NCBI GenBank assembly: GCA_947455205.1
Contig: CANGNF010000014.1
Coordinates: 1 to 64,000, forward strand
Direction of reading: 5' to 3'
DNA length: 64,000 bases
Origin: Acetobacteraceae bacterium
GTDB lineage: Bacteria > Pseudomonadota > Alphaproteobacteria > Acetobacterales > Acetobacteraceae
Both the position numbers and the translations under genes were made by a program. Below, piece by piece: positions 35,092-43,619 of this stretch (position 1 is the first letter of the stretch; every line of letters begins with the position of its first letter). The notes under the pieces were generated by a model. That model searched no databases. It had not been told where the DNA came from and saw only the letters and a program-made list of their open reading frames with translations.

Positions 35092-36012
35092 ATGGCCTTC
35101 CCTATAGAAGACAAACTCGTCGTGGGTATTACGTCTACCGCTCTATTTGATCTTACGGCCGAGCATGAGATATTCCTCACTAAGGGCTTAGATGCATTTC
35201 GTACCTATCAAATGCAAAACTGTGCGAAAATTCCACCGATGGGATCGGCCTTTCCATTCATTAAGCGACTTCTACATCTGAACAAGCTTTTCCCCGATGA
35301 AAAGCCGGTAGAAGTAGTATTTTTGTCCAGAAATGACCCGGAGGCCGGTCTCCGGATCATGGATGCGGTTTCTTTTTATGATCTTGACATAACTAGGGCT
35401 TTTTTCCTTTCCGGCAAAGCCCCATATCCGTACATGGCCGCAGTGAACGCATGCCTTTACCTAAGCACAAACAAAGAAGAAGTTAAAGACGCGATAAACG
35501 GGGGGTTTCCGGCTGGGCATGTACTGCCCTGCACGTCGTTTGATGACACAAACGATACCCAACTTCGACTAGCGTTTGATTTCGACGGCGTCCTTGTAGA
35601 TGACGAAGCAGAAACTAAATATGCCGACGGAGGCCTACCTCTATTTCAGTATCATGAGGTCGAAAATAAAGATAAGCCTTTGAATGGAGGTCCTCTCATG
35701 CCTCTGCTTCAGAGGATTTCTGCCATTCAAAAAATGGAAGCGATCAACTCAAATCGTACAAATGGTGAGAAAGCCGTCCGGGTTTCCATAGTGACGGCGC
35801 GCAATGCGCCGGCTCACGAGCGGCTCATAACTACGATGAAGCACCTCGGAATCGAGCCCGACGAGCTATTTCTAACGGGAGGCATTGAAAAGAAGAATAT
35901 ACTCGACGTCATGAAGCCGCAGATATTTTTTGATGATCAGCTTGGGCACTTAAAACCGGCATCTGCGAACACGCCCTGCGTTCATATTCCTTTTGGTATA
36001 CGAAACAAGTAA
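35092..36012 (+). CDS. 5'-nucleotidase, cytosolic type I-like (HAD), low-GC import
   Basis: A 306-aa protein of the cN-I-like 5'-nucleotidase family: MAFPIEDKLVVGITSTALFD, VVFLSRNDPEAGLRIMDAVS, and a HAD core LAFDFDGVLVDDEAE (nucleophile Asp), VSIVTARNAPAHER (Thr) and QIFFDDQLGH (metal Asp). It should release phosphate from nucleoside monophosphates in the cytoplasm. GGAG lies 5-6 bases before ATG 35092. Its codons are AT-rich and unlike all neighbours, pointing to recent horizontal gain; the upstream frame extension to 34942 is rejected because it crosses into GC-rich non-coding sequence. Confidence 0.88.
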   Translation: MAFPIEDKLVVGITSTALFDLTAEHEIFLTKGLDAFRTYQMQNCAKIPPMGSAFPFIKRLLHLNKLFPDEKPVEVVFLSRNDPEAGLRIMDAVSFYDLDITRAFFLSGKAPYPYMAAVNACLYLSTNKEEVKDAINGGFPAGHVLPCTSFDDTNDTQLRLAFDFDGVLVDDEAETKYADGGLPLFQYHEVENKDKPLNGGPLMPLLQRISAIQKMEAINSNRTNGEKAVRVSIVTARNAPAHERLITTMKHLGIEPDELFLTGGIEKKNILDVMKPQIFFDDQLGHLKPASANTPCVHIPFGIRNK

Positions 36013-36160
36013 GTTGGCCGAGGTGGCTTTCCGTCAGACAGGTTCCTATGTTGCCAAAGCATAGGCCGTAGGCCGCGACAGGCTCACTCTGGCCCTCCCC
36101 TCCCCTCCGCGCTACAGACCCCCCATCTGTCAGCCGCACCACCCGAGGGAACCGCCAAAA

Positions 36161-38017
36161 ATGCCCGCATACCGCTCTCGCACCACCACCCATGGCCGCA
36201 ACATGGCCGGCGCCCGCGGGTTGTGGCGCGCCACGGGCATGAAGGATGGGGATTTCGGCAAGCCGATCATCGCGGTGGCCAACAGCTTCACCCAGTTCGT
36301 GCCCGGGCATGTGCACCTGAAGGATCTGGGCCAGCTGGTCGCCCGGCAGATCGAGGCCGCCGGCGGCGTGGCGAAGGAGTTCAACACCATTGCGGTGGAT
36401 GACGGCATCGCCATGGGCCATGACGGCATGCTGTACAGCCTGCCCAGCCGGGAGCTGATTGCCGACAGCGTGGAGTACATGGTCAACGCGCATTGCGCGG
36501 ATGCCATGGTCTGCATCAGCAATTGCGACAAGATCACGCCGGGCATGCTGATGGCGGCGATGCGGCTGAACATCCCCACCATCTTCGTCAGCGGTGGGCC
36601 GATGGAGGCCGGGACCGTTGACCTCAAGGGCGTGAAGCGGAAGGTCGACCTGATCGACGCCATGATCATGGCCGCCGACCCCAACATGACGGATGCCGAG
36701 GTTGAGACGGTGGAGCGGTCCTCCTGCCCCACCTGCGGCAGCTGCTCCGGCATGTTCACCGCCAACAGCATGAACTGCCTGACCGAGGCGCTGGGCCTGG
36801 CGCTGCCGGGCAATGGCACCATCGTGGCCACGCACGCGGACCGGAAGGGGCTGTTCGAGGCCGCGGGGCGCAAGATCGTGGAGATCACCCGGGCGTATTA
36901 CGAGACGGAGGATGCCTCCGTGCTGCCGCGCAACATCGCGACCGTGAAGTCGTTCGAGAATGCGATGACGCTGGACATCTCCATGGGTGGGTCCACCAAC
37001 ACGGTGCTGCACCTGCTGGCCGCGGCGCAGGAAGGCGGCGTGGACTTCACCATGGCGGATATCGACCGGCTGAGCCGCCGGGTGCCGGTGCTGTGCAAGG
37101 TGGCGCCGTCCATCATCAATGTGCATTGCGAGGATGTGCACCGGGCCGGTGGCATCATGGGGATTTTGGGGGAGCTGGACCGCGCGGGGCTGCTGGACAC
37201 CAGCACCAGCCGGGTGGATGCGCCGACGCTGGGCGAGGCGTTGAGCCAGTGGGACCTGATGCGCCAGCCGGCCGAGGCGGTGCGGACCTTCTACAGCGCG
37301 GCGCCTGGTGGGGTGCCGACGCAGGTGGCGTTCAGCCAGGCGAGCCGGTTCGAGGAGCTGGACACCGACCGCGATGCCGGCGTGATCCGGCGCAAGGACA
37401 AGGCGTTCAGCCAGGATGGCGGGCTGGCCGTGCTGTTCGGCAACCTGGCGCTGGAAGGCTGCATTGTGAAGACCGCGGGCGTGGATGAGAGCATCCTGAA
37501 GTTCAGCGGCCCGGCGCGGGTGTTCGAGAGCCAGGACAGCTCGGTGGCGGCGATCCTCGGCAAGAAGATCGTGGCCGGGGACATCGTGGTGGTGCGGTAT
37601 GAGGGGCCGAGCGGCGGCCCTGGCATGCAGGAGATGCTGTACCCGACCAGCTACCTGAAGAGCGTCGGCCTGGGGAAGGCCTGCGCGCTGGTGACGGATG
37701 GGCGGTTCTCGGGCGGGTCGTCGGGGCTTTCGATCGGCCATCTGTCGCCGGAAGCGGCGGAGGGTGGGCTGATCGGGCTGGTGGAGGATGGCGACATGAT
37801 CGACATCGACATCCCGAACCGGACGATCAACCTGCGCGTGGCGGAAGACGTGATCGCGGCGCGGCGGGCGGCGATGGAGGCGCGGGGCGCGGATGCCTGG
37901 CAGCCGACCGAGAAGCGGACGCGGGTGGTGAGCACGGCTCTGCAGGCGTATGGCGCGATGGCGAAGAGCGCGGCCTATGGCGCGGTGCGGGACGTGAGCC
38001 GGCTGCGTCGGCGGTAG
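36161..38017 (+). CDS. ilvD: Dihydroxy-acid dehydratase
   Basis: A 618-aa [Fe-S] dehydratase of valine, isoleucine and pantothenate synthesis. Cluster cysteines lie in [10 protein letters not shown] and [38 protein letters not shown] is the C-terminal substrate-site motif. Length and ends are as in E. coli IlvD. It follows the low-GC island by about 150 bp, and no other branched-chain amino acid gene is nearby. Confidence 0.95.
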   Translation: MPAYRSRTTTHGRNMAGARGLWRATGMKDGDFGKPIIAVANSFTQFVPGHVHLKDLGQLVARQIEAAGGVAKEFNTIAVDDGIAMGHDGMLYSLPSRELIADSVEYMVNAHCADAMVCISNCDKITPGMLMAAMRLNIPTIFVSGGPMEAGTVDLKGVKRKVDLIDAMIMAADPNMTDAEVETVERSSCPTCGSCSGMFTANSMNCLTEALGLALPGNGTIVATHADRKGLFEAAGRKIVEITRAYYETEDASVLPRNIATVKSFENAMTLDISMGGSTNTVLHLLAAAQEGGVDFTMADIDRLSRRVPVLCKVAPSIINVHCEDVHRAGGIMGILGELDRAGLLDTSTSRVDAPTLGEALSQWDLMRQPAEAVRTFYSAAPGGVPTQVAFSQASRFEELDTDRDAGVIRRKDKAFSQDGGLAVLFGNLALEGCIVKTAGVDESILKFSGPARVFESQDSSVAAILGKKIVAGDIVVVRYEGPSGGPGMQEMLYPTSYLKSVGLGKACALVTDGRFSGGSSGLSIGHLSPEAAEGGLIGLVEDGDMIDIDIPNRTINLRVAEDVIAARRAAMEARGADAWQPTEKRTRVVSTALQAYGAMAKSAAYGAVRDVSRLRRR

Positions 38018-38069
38018 TGATGCCGGCGCGGCTTGCCCTGGCTTGAAGGCCAAGGCAGGTTCGCGCCGC

Positions 38070-38609
38070 ATGCTTGCCCTCGCCCGTCGTCATTCCACGC
38101 TGCTTGCGCTGTCCGCCATCACGCTGGTGGCGGTGGTGCTGGTGCGCGTGCTGAAGGGGCCGGACGCCGTGGCGCATGCCTGGGGCGGGTCGGTCGATCT
38201 CGTCATCGGCATATTGCCGTCCATGCTGATGGGCATGCTGATGGCCGGCTCCCTCCGGCAGCTGGTGCCCACGGGCGCGCTGGCCAAGTGGATGGGGGCG
38301 GAGAGCGGGTGGAAGGGCCTGGTCATCGCCTCGGCGGTCGGGATCGCCACGCCGGGCGGGCCGATGGCCGCCTTCCCCATGGTGCTGGTGCTGAGTGGCG
38401 CCGGGGCTGACATCGGCTGCGTCATCAGCTTCATCGTTTGCTGGGGGCTGAACGGGTTCAACCGGATCCTGGTGTGGGAAGTGCCGCTGCTGGGGCCGGA
38501 TTTCGCGCTGCTGCGCTTCCTCTCGGGCCTGCCGATGGGGTTCATCGCTGGCTGGATCTCTCGCCGGGTGCCGCTGCGCTGGGCGCCGCCGGAGAGCCTG
38601 CCGCGATGA
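38070..38609 (+). CDS. Half-permease A (PGGP-motif membrane protein)
   Basis: The 179-aa protein has about five membrane segments and the motif VGIATPGGPMAAFPMVLVLS in the middle. It aligns with the next gene product: LNGFNRILVWEVPLLGPDFA matches VLAFHRVVMWEIPVLGARFA, so the two are paralogous halves. The fold resembles the DUF318/ArsP-like permeases, but the usual Cys motif of ArsP is missing. ATG 38070 is used; a TTG at 38043 is possible. Its stop overlaps the start of half B. Confidence 0.8.
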   Translation: MLALARRHSTLLALSAITLVAVVLVRVLKGPDAVAHAWGGSVDLVIGILPSMLMGMLMAGSLRQLVPTGALAKWMGAESGWKGLVIASAVGIATPGGPMAAFPMVLVLSGAGADIGCVISFIVCWGLNGFNRILVWEVPLLGPDFALLRFLSGLPMGFIAGWISRRVPLRWAPPESLPR

Positions 38610-39121
38610 CCGGGCGCCTGATCCTGGCGGCGCTGGCGCTGCTGTGCTTCGGCCTGGCGCTGCGCAAGGGCCGGCCGGCGGGGCTGCGGGCATTGCGGGA
38701 AACCAGGGACAACCTGGTGCGCATCATGCCGATGATGCTGGTGGCGATGCCGATGGCGACCTTTCTGGCGGAGCTGGTGCCGGCGGATGTGGCCAGCGGC
38801 TGGCTGGGGCCGGAGAGCGGGCTGACCGGGCTGGTGGTGGCCAGCTTCGCCGGCGGGCTGATCCCGGGCGGGCCTTATGCGAGTTTTCCGCTGGTGCTGA
38901 CCTTTTTGAAGGCCGGGGCGGGGCCGGCGCAGATGGTGGCGCTGATCACCGGCTGGGCGGTGCTGGCGTTCCACCGCGTGGTGATGTGGGAAATCCCGGT
39001 GCTGGGGGCGCGGTTCGCGGTGGTGCGGACCATCTCCTCATTGGCGCTGCCGCTGCTGGCGGGGCTGATCGCGGAGGCGCTGATGCCGCTGTTCCCGCAT
39101 CTGCTGGCGGGGATGCGATGA
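38606..39121 (+). CDS. Half-permease B (PGGP-motif membrane protein)
   Basis: A 171-aa membrane protein with about five segments and the motif FAGGLIPGGPYASFPLVLTF. ATG 38606 overlaps the stop of half A (ATGA) and its own stop overlaps the RibD-like gene start (ATGA), so A, B and the reductase are translationally chained. The pair probably forms one heteromeric transporter. Cargo unknown; the genes that follow suggest a product or precursor of the pathway they encode. Confidence 0.8.
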   Translation: MTGRLILAALALLCFGLALRKGRPAGLRALRETRDNLVRIMPMMLVAMPMATFLAELVPADVASGWLGPESGLTGLVVASFAGGLIPGGPYASFPLVLTFLKAGAGPAQMVALITGWAVLAFHRVVMWEIPVLGARFAVVRTISSLALPLLAGLIAEALMPLFPHLLAGMR

Positions 39122-40026
39122 GCGTCGCGCCGACAGGCGCGCGGCCTCAGGGCACGCCGACAGGCGCGCGGGCTCAGGGCGCACCCGCGGATGGTGCCGA
39201 GTGGGACGCCGCGCTGGCGCTGCGGGCTGGCGGGCCGGTGCCGGCGGGCGGGATGGGCCGGCTGTTCGGGCCGTTGTTCGCGCCGCCGCGCGGGGCGGAT
39301 GGCTGCGTGGTGGTCGGGCGGCTGGCGCAGACGCTGGACGGGCGGATCGCCACGGTTTCCGGCAGCAGCCAGTGGATCGGCGGGCCGGGCGATATCCTGC
39401 ACACGCATCGGCTGCGGGCGCTGTGCGACGCGGTGCTGGTGGGCGCCGGCACGGTGCGGGCGGACAACCCGCGGCTGACCACACGGGAATGCGCCGGGCC
39501 AAGCCCGACCAGGGTGGTGCTGGACCCGTCCTGGCGGTTGGCGGCGACCTACGGGATCTTCGCCGAGGGACCGCCGACCCTGCTGGTGGTGGCGGAAGAC
39601 GCGCCGGCACCGGGGCCGGGGCCTGGGCCGCACGGTGCCGCTGCCGAGCGCCATGGCGCCGCGCGCGAGCGCCATGGCGCCGCTCGCGAGCGCCACGGCG
39701 CCGCGGAGGTGGTGCGGGTGCCGCGGGCCGGCGATGGGCTGGACCTTTCGGCGGTGCTGGCCATGTTGGCGGGGCGCGGGTTGCGGCGGGTCTTCGTGGA
39801 AGGTGGCGGGGTGACGGTGTCGCGGTTTCTGGCGGCGGGCTGCCTGGACCGGCTGCATGTGACGGTGGCGCCGGTGCTGCTGGGCAGCGGCATCCCCGCC
39901 TTCACCCTGCCGGAAGCGGCGCGGATAGCCGATGGGCTGCGGTTTTCCTGGGCGGTGCATGAGATCAGCCCGGATGTGCTGCTGGACATTGCGCTGGACC
40001 GCGCCAGGCCGGGGGTTTGCGCATGA
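39118..40026 (+). CDS. RibD C-terminal-domain reductase
   Basis: The 302-aa protein has the NADPH-dependent reductase fold of RibD-C/DHFR: VVVGRLAQTLDGRIATVSGS, DAVLVGAGTVRADNPRLTTR and VFVEGGGVTVSRFLAAGCLD. The deaminase half of RibD is absent. It probably reduces a pyrimidine or pterin-like intermediate. Two low-complexity insertions are present: a repeated 9-residue unit at the N-terminus and three ERHGAAR-type units near the middle. First of five enzyme genes in a run ending at 43591. Confidence 0.87.
   Translation: MSVAPTGARPQGTPTGARAQGAPADGAEWDAALALRAGGPVPAGGMGRLFGPLFAPPRGADGCVVVGRLAQTLDGRIATVSGSSQWIGGPGDILHTHRLRALCDAVLVGAGTVRADNPRLTTRECAGPSPTRVVLDPSWRLAATYGIFAEGPPTLLVVAEDAPAPGPGPGPHGAAAERHGAARERHGAARERHGAAEVVRVPRAGDGLDLSAVLAMLAGRGLRRVFVEGGGVTVSRFLAAGCLDRLHVTVAPVLLGSGIPAFTLPEAARIADGLRFSWAVHEISPDVLLDIALDRARPGVCA
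39127..39180 (+). repeat. Two tandem 27-bp units inside the RibD-like gene
   Basis: GCGCCGACAGGCGCGCGGCC... and ACGCCGACAGGCGCGCGGGC... are 27-base direct repeats coding for APTGARPQG and TPTGARAQG. They extend the N-terminus ahead of the reductase fold. Confidence 0.85.
39646..39708 (+). repeat. Three tandem 21-bp units inside the RibD-like gene
   Basis: GAGCGCCATGGCGCCGC begins each 21-base unit (39646, 39667, 39688); together they encode ERHGAAR, ERHGAAR and ERHGAAE. The units are nearly identical in DNA, so the expansion is recent. They sit in a surface loop between two strands of the reductase fold. Confidence 0.88.
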
Positions 40027-40135
40027 GGGCATGGGGCCGGGCGCCGGGCGCGCCGCGCGCGGAGAGGGCGCGCCATGGCCGTGGGATCGGCGCTGGCCGG
40101 CCAGGCGACATGCCGGGCAGCAGGGGGTACGGCGC

Positions 40136-41077
40136 ATGAGGGCACTCTGGTACGTCGCGCCCGGCGTGGCGGAGCTGCGCTCTGAGCCGCCGCGCGCGCC
40201 AGGGCCGGATGAGTGCCTGGTGCGGACGCTGTACAGCGGCATCTCGCGCGGGACGGAACGCCTGGTGCTGGCCGGCCGGGTGCCGGAAAGCCAATGGCCG
40301 GTGATGCGCGCGCCGCTGATGGCGGGCGAATTCCCCTTTCCCGTGAAGTACGGCTACAGCCTGGTGGGCACCCGGGCGGATGGCCAGCGGGTGTTCTGCC
40401 TGCATCCGCACCAGGACATCTGCGTGGCGCCGGAAGCGATGTGCGTGCCGGTGCCGGACCACGTGCCCAGCCGCCGCGCCGTGCTGGCGGCCAACATGGA
40501 AACCGCCGTCAACATCATGTGGGACGCGGCGCCCCTGGTGGGGGAACGCGTGCTGGTGGTGGGCGCCGGGGTGGTCGGGCTGCTCAGCGCCTTCCTGCTG
40601 GCCAGGCTGCCGGGGGTGGAGGTGGCGGTCTGCGACGTGGATGCCTCCCGCGCCGAGCTGGTGGAGAGCTTTGGCGCGCGGTTCGTGCTGCCTGAGGATG
40701 CGCCCGGCGAGCGGGATCTGGTGGTGCATGCCAGTGCCTCCCAGGCCGGGCTGCGGCTGGCGCTGCGGAGCTGCGGGTTCGAGGCGCGGATCGTCGAGGC
40801 CAGCTGGTATGGCGATGCCGAGGTCTCGCTGCCGCTGGGCGAGGGCTTCCATGCCAAGCGGTTGAGGCTGGTCTCCACCCAGGTGGGCGCGGTGGCGCCG
40901 GTGATGCGCGGGCGGCGCACGCATGGGCAGCGCCTTGGTCTTGCCCTCGGCTTGCTGGATGATGCGCGGCTGGATGCGCTGCTGGGTCCGGAGGTGGCGT
41001 TCGACGCGCTGCCCAGCGCCCTGCCCGCGCTGCTGGCGCCCGGCGCGCCCGGGCTGTGCCCGGTTGTTGCCTACTGA
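40136..41077 (+). CDS. MDR-type dehydrogenase lacking the zinc-site GHE motif
   Basis: The 313-aa protein is a medium-chain dehydrogenase/reductase: GroES-like N-domain with LYSGISRGTERLVLAGRVPE and KYGYSLVGT, and Rossmann domain VLVVGAGVVGLLSAFLLARL. The usual GHE/Cys catalytic zinc ligands are absent, as in the SGISxGTE subgroup that includes BchC-like enzymes. GGGGG lies 9 bases before ATG 40136. It is part of the reductase-PTPS-glycosyltransferase operon; substrate unknown. Confidence 0.85.
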   Translation: MRALWYVAPGVAELRSEPPRAPGPDECLVRTLYSGISRGTERLVLAGRVPESQWPVMRAPLMAGEFPFPVKYGYSLVGTRADGQRVFCLHPHQDICVAPEAMCVPVPDHVPSRRAVLAANMETAVNIMWDAAPLVGERVLVVGAGVVGLLSAFLLARLPGVEVAVCDVDASRAELVESFGARFVLPEDAPGERDLVVHASASQAGLRLALRSCGFEARIVEASWYGDAEVSLPLGEGFHAKRLRLVSTQVGAVAPVMRGRRTHGQRLGLALGLLDDARLDALLGPEVAFDALPSALPALLAPGAPGLCPVVAY

Positions 41078-41118
41078 GCCCGTGTCCCGTTGTTTCCTAT
41101 CGATAAGGTGAGACCAGC

Positions 41119-41517
41119 ATGTTCAGCCTGACCGTCAGCGACCACATCATGATCGCGCACAGCTTCCGCGGCGAGGAATTCGGCCCGGCGCAGAAGCTGC
41201 ACGGCGCCACCTTCGTGGTGGAGGCGGAGTTTCGCGCCGTGGATATCGACGGGCTGGGGCTGCTGGTGGATATCGGGCTGGCGAAGCAGGAGCTGGGCGT
41301 GGTGCTGGGGGCGCTGAACTACCAGAACCTGGACGCCATGCCGGAGCATGCGGGGAAGAACACCACCACGGAGTACCTGTGCCGGTTCATCCACCAGCAG
41401 CTGGCGGCCAGCGTGAAGGCGGGCAAGCTGGGCAACCAGGGCGTGGGCGTGACGGGGTTGAAGGTGACGCTGCGGGAAAGCCCGAATGCCTGGGCGAGCT
41501 TCGAGGGCGACGTTTAA
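41119..41517 (+). CDS. 6-pyruvoyltetrahydropterin synthase/QueD homologue with altered active site
   Basis: The 132-aa T-fold protein has [20 protein letters not shown] and [13 protein letters not shown], where true PTPS/QueD proteins have a HGH zinc motif and a nearby catalytic cysteine. Here the second His is Ala and no cysteine lies near; the only Cys is in YLCRF. The C-terminal [11 protein letters not shown] keeps the pterin-anchoring Glu. It likely acts on a pterin or 7-carba relative but perhaps with different chemistry. The same pattern in homologues I recall from other alphaproteobacteria suggests a real subfamily. Confidence 0.87.
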   Translation: MFSLTVSDHIMIAHSFRGEEFGPAQKLHGATFVVEAEFRAVDIDGLGLLVDIGLAKQELGVVLGALNYQNLDAMPEHAGKNTTTEYLCRFIHQQLAASVKAGKLGNQGVGVTGLKVTLRESPNAWASFEGDV

Positions 41518-41519
41518 TC

Positions 41520-42656
41520 ATGCCGCCGGATGGTCGCAGCGCCGCCCTGCCCCATGAAGCATCGCTTCATGGGGACCCCGAGGGCACGCGCGGAGAGCTG
41601 AATCCGTCGGCCAAACTCAACATCGCGCTGCTGGTGCCGGGGCCGTTCGACGCTGTCTCCGGCGGGTATATCTACGACCGGCGGCTGGTGCAGGGGCTGC
41701 GGGCGCTGGGGCATCAGGTTGAGGTGGTGGAACTGGCGGGACGGCACCCGCTGGCCGACGAGGCCGCCGAGGCAAGCGCGCGGGCGGCGCTGGCGCGGCT
41801 GCCGATGACGACGCGGGTGGTGATCGACGGGCTGGGGCTGCCGGCCTTCGCCGGGCTGGCGCGGGAGCTGGTGGTGCGCCGCGCGGTCGGGCTGATCCAT
41901 CACCCGACGGCGCTGGAGCCGGGCTTCTCGGTGGAGGACCAGGCGCGGCTGCGGAGCACCGAGGGGCTGCTGTTCGGCGCGCTGGCGCGGCTGGTGGTGA
42001 CGCATCGCTTCACCGCGGAGCGCCTGGTGGCGCAGTTCGGCGTGGAGGCCGGGCGCGTCGGCGTGGTAGAGCCGGGGACGGATGCGGCTTCGCGCGCGAC
42101 GGGCAGCGGTGGCCCGGGCGTGGCGGTGCTGAGCGTGGGCGCGGTGGTGCCGCGCAAGGGGCACGACGTGCTGCTGCGGGCGCTGGCCGGGGTGGCGGAT
42201 GTGGAGTGGTCGCTGACCATTGCCGGCGGCGAACGCGACCCGGTGCATGCCCACGGCCTGCGGGCGCTGGCCGAGGAGTTGGGCGTGGCGCAGCGCGTCA
42301 CCTTCGCCGGGGAGGTCAGCGACGCGGCGCTGGAGGCGCTGTATGCCCGCAGCGACCTGTTCGCGCTGGCGACGCATTGGGAAGGCTACGGCATGGCCGC
42401 GGCCGAGGCGCTGGCGCGCGGCCTGCCGGTGGCGGTGACGGCCGGCGGCGCGATCGCCGAGGTGGTGCCGCTGGAGGCGGGCATCGTCTCGCCGCCCGGG
42501 GATGTGGTGAGTTTCACCAAGGGGCTGCGGCGGGTGCTGTTCGATACCGGGCTGCGCGCCGCCATGGCGGATGCGGCCTGGGCGGCGGGGCAGCAGCTGC
42601 CGCGCTGGGAAGACCGCGCGGCGCTGTTTGCCGCTGAGCTGGAGCGCGTGGCGTGA
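41520..42656 (+). CDS. GT4-family glycosyltransferase
   Basis: The 378-aa protein has a GT-B fold: N-domain NIALLVPGPFDAVSGGYIYD and C-domain VLSVGAVVPRKGHDVLLRAL with the EX7E motif HWEGYGMAAAEALARGLPVA. It would transfer a sugar from a nucleotide donor. The first 33 residues (MPPDGRSAALPHEASLHGDP...) are encoded by a palindromic repeat and are not part of the fold, but no later start codon precedes the first beta strand. Its stop overlaps the methyltransferase gene. Confidence 0.88.
   Translation: MPPDGRSAALPHEASLHGDPEGTRGELNPSAKLNIALLVPGPFDAVSGGYIYDRRLVQGLRALGHQVEVVELAGRHPLADEAAEASARAALARLPMTTRVVIDGLGLPAFAGLARELVVRRAVGLIHHPTALEPGFSVEDQARLRSTEGLLFGALARLVVTHRFTAERLVAQFGVEAGRVGVVEPGTDAASRATGSGGPGVAVLSVGAVVPRKGHDVLLRALAGVADVEWSLTIAGGERDPVHAHGLRALAEELGVAQRVTFAGEVSDAALEALYARSDLFALATHWEGYGMAAAEALARGLPVAVTAGGAIAEVVPLEAGIVSPPGDVVSFTKGLRRVLFDTGLRAAMADAAWAAGQQLPRWEDRAALFAAELERVA
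41526..41607. repeat. Palindromic element, coding copy within the glycosyltransferase N-terminus
   Basis: CGGAT (41527-41531) pairs with ATCCG (41602-41606); inside are further pairing blocks and an 11-bp perfect stem CCCCATGAAGC/GCTTCATGGGG around ATC (41550-41574). The flanks GATGGTCGCAGCGCCG and GCGGAGAGCTGAATC match the repeat between otnK and otnC at 46440-46551. Confidence 0.75.
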
Positions 42657-43591
42657 GCGAGGAATTCGAGCTCGATTGGCTGGACCTGCGGGAGCCGCAT
42701 GACGCGGCGGCGCGGAGCGAGGCACTGGCCGAGGCGCTGATCGCCCGGCTGCCGGCGCGGCCGCGGCTGATGGATCTGGGCGCCGGCACAGGCAGCCTGT
42801 TCCGCTGGCTGGCACCGCGCATCGGCCGGGCGCAGGCCTGGACCCTGGTGGACCAGAACCGCGAGATGACCGAGGCGGCCTTCGACACCATTGCCGACCG
42901 GGCCGAGCAGGTGGGGCTGAAGGTGACCTTCCCCAACCGCCGCACGCTGCTGGTGCACGCGCCGGGCGGCGCCTGGCGGGTGGAGGCGCTGATTGCCGAC
43001 CTGGCGCATGCGCCGGACAACCTGCCGCTGCAGAATGCCGATGCGGTGGTGTGCAGCGCGCTGTGCGACCTGGTTTCGGCGCCCTGGCTGGCGCGGATGG
43101 CGGCGGCGATCCGGGTGCCGTTCTATGCCGGGCTGAACGTGGACGGGCGCGACCGCTTCCTGCCGCCGGTGCCGGGGGATGCGCTGGTGGCGCGCGGCTT
43201 TGCCCGCGACCAGGGGCGGGACAAGGGGTTCGGCGGCCGGGCGCTGGGGGCCAAGGCGGCGGCCGAGATCGCCCGTGCCTTCGGCGCGCAGGGCTACCAG
43301 GTGCAGGCGGCGGCGAGCGACTGGGTGCTGCGCGGCGGTCCCGCGACATCCCTGCTGAGCGAGCTGGTGTTCGGCCATGCCGAGGCGGCGATCGCGCAGG
43401 ACTTCCGCCATGCCGCGCAGATCTCGGCGTGGCGGGAGCGGCGGTTGCAGCAGGGCAGCCTGGGGCGGCTGCAGGCGCGGATCGGGCACCGGGACGTGCT
43501 GGCGCTGCCGCCGGAGGCGGGATGGCCGGCGGCGGCGCCGGTGCCGGCGCGGGCGGCGATGGCGCCGGCCCTGCCGCGTCGGCGACGCTGA
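42653..43591 (+). CDS. SAM-dependent methyltransferase, class I
   Basis: The 312-aa protein has motif I LMDLGAGTGSLFRWLAPRIG and a Rossmann-like arrangement, continuing through ADAVVCSALCDLVSAPWLAR. GTG 42653 overlaps the glycosyltransferase stop (GTGA), so it is co-translated. Methylation of the glycosylated product or of its precursor is a reasonable guess; no homologous function is known to me. Last gene of the plus-strand run. Confidence 0.82.
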   Translation: MSEEFELDWLDLREPHDAAARSEALAEALIARLPARPRLMDLGAGTGSLFRWLAPRIGRAQAWTLVDQNREMTEAAFDTIADRAEQVGLKVTFPNRRTLLVHAPGGAWRVEALIADLAHAPDNLPLQNADAVVCSALCDLVSAPWLARMAAAIRVPFYAGLNVDGRDRFLPPVPGDALVARGFARDQGRDKGFGGRALGAKAAAEIARAFGAQGYQVQAAASDWVLRGGPATSLLSELVFGHAEAAIAQDFRHAAQISAWRERRLQQGSLGRLQARIGHRDVLALPPEAGWPAAAPVPARAAMAPALPRRRR

Positions 43592-43619
43592 GCGCGACGG
43601 CCGCGCGGAGCGGGGCGCT

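Noticed and set aside
35909-38071. 720-aa minus-strand ORF over ilvD
   Set aside because: It is antisense to a full-length dihydroxy-acid dehydratase and has no domain of its own.
38875-40242. 455-aa minus-strand ORF over the RibD-like gene
   Set aside because: It is antisense low-complexity; the sense strand has RibD-C motifs.
41119-41517. Queuosine pathway assignment for the QueD-like protein
   Set aside because: QueC, QueE and QueF are absent nearby, the active site is altered and the neighbours are a glycosyltransferase and a methyltransferase.
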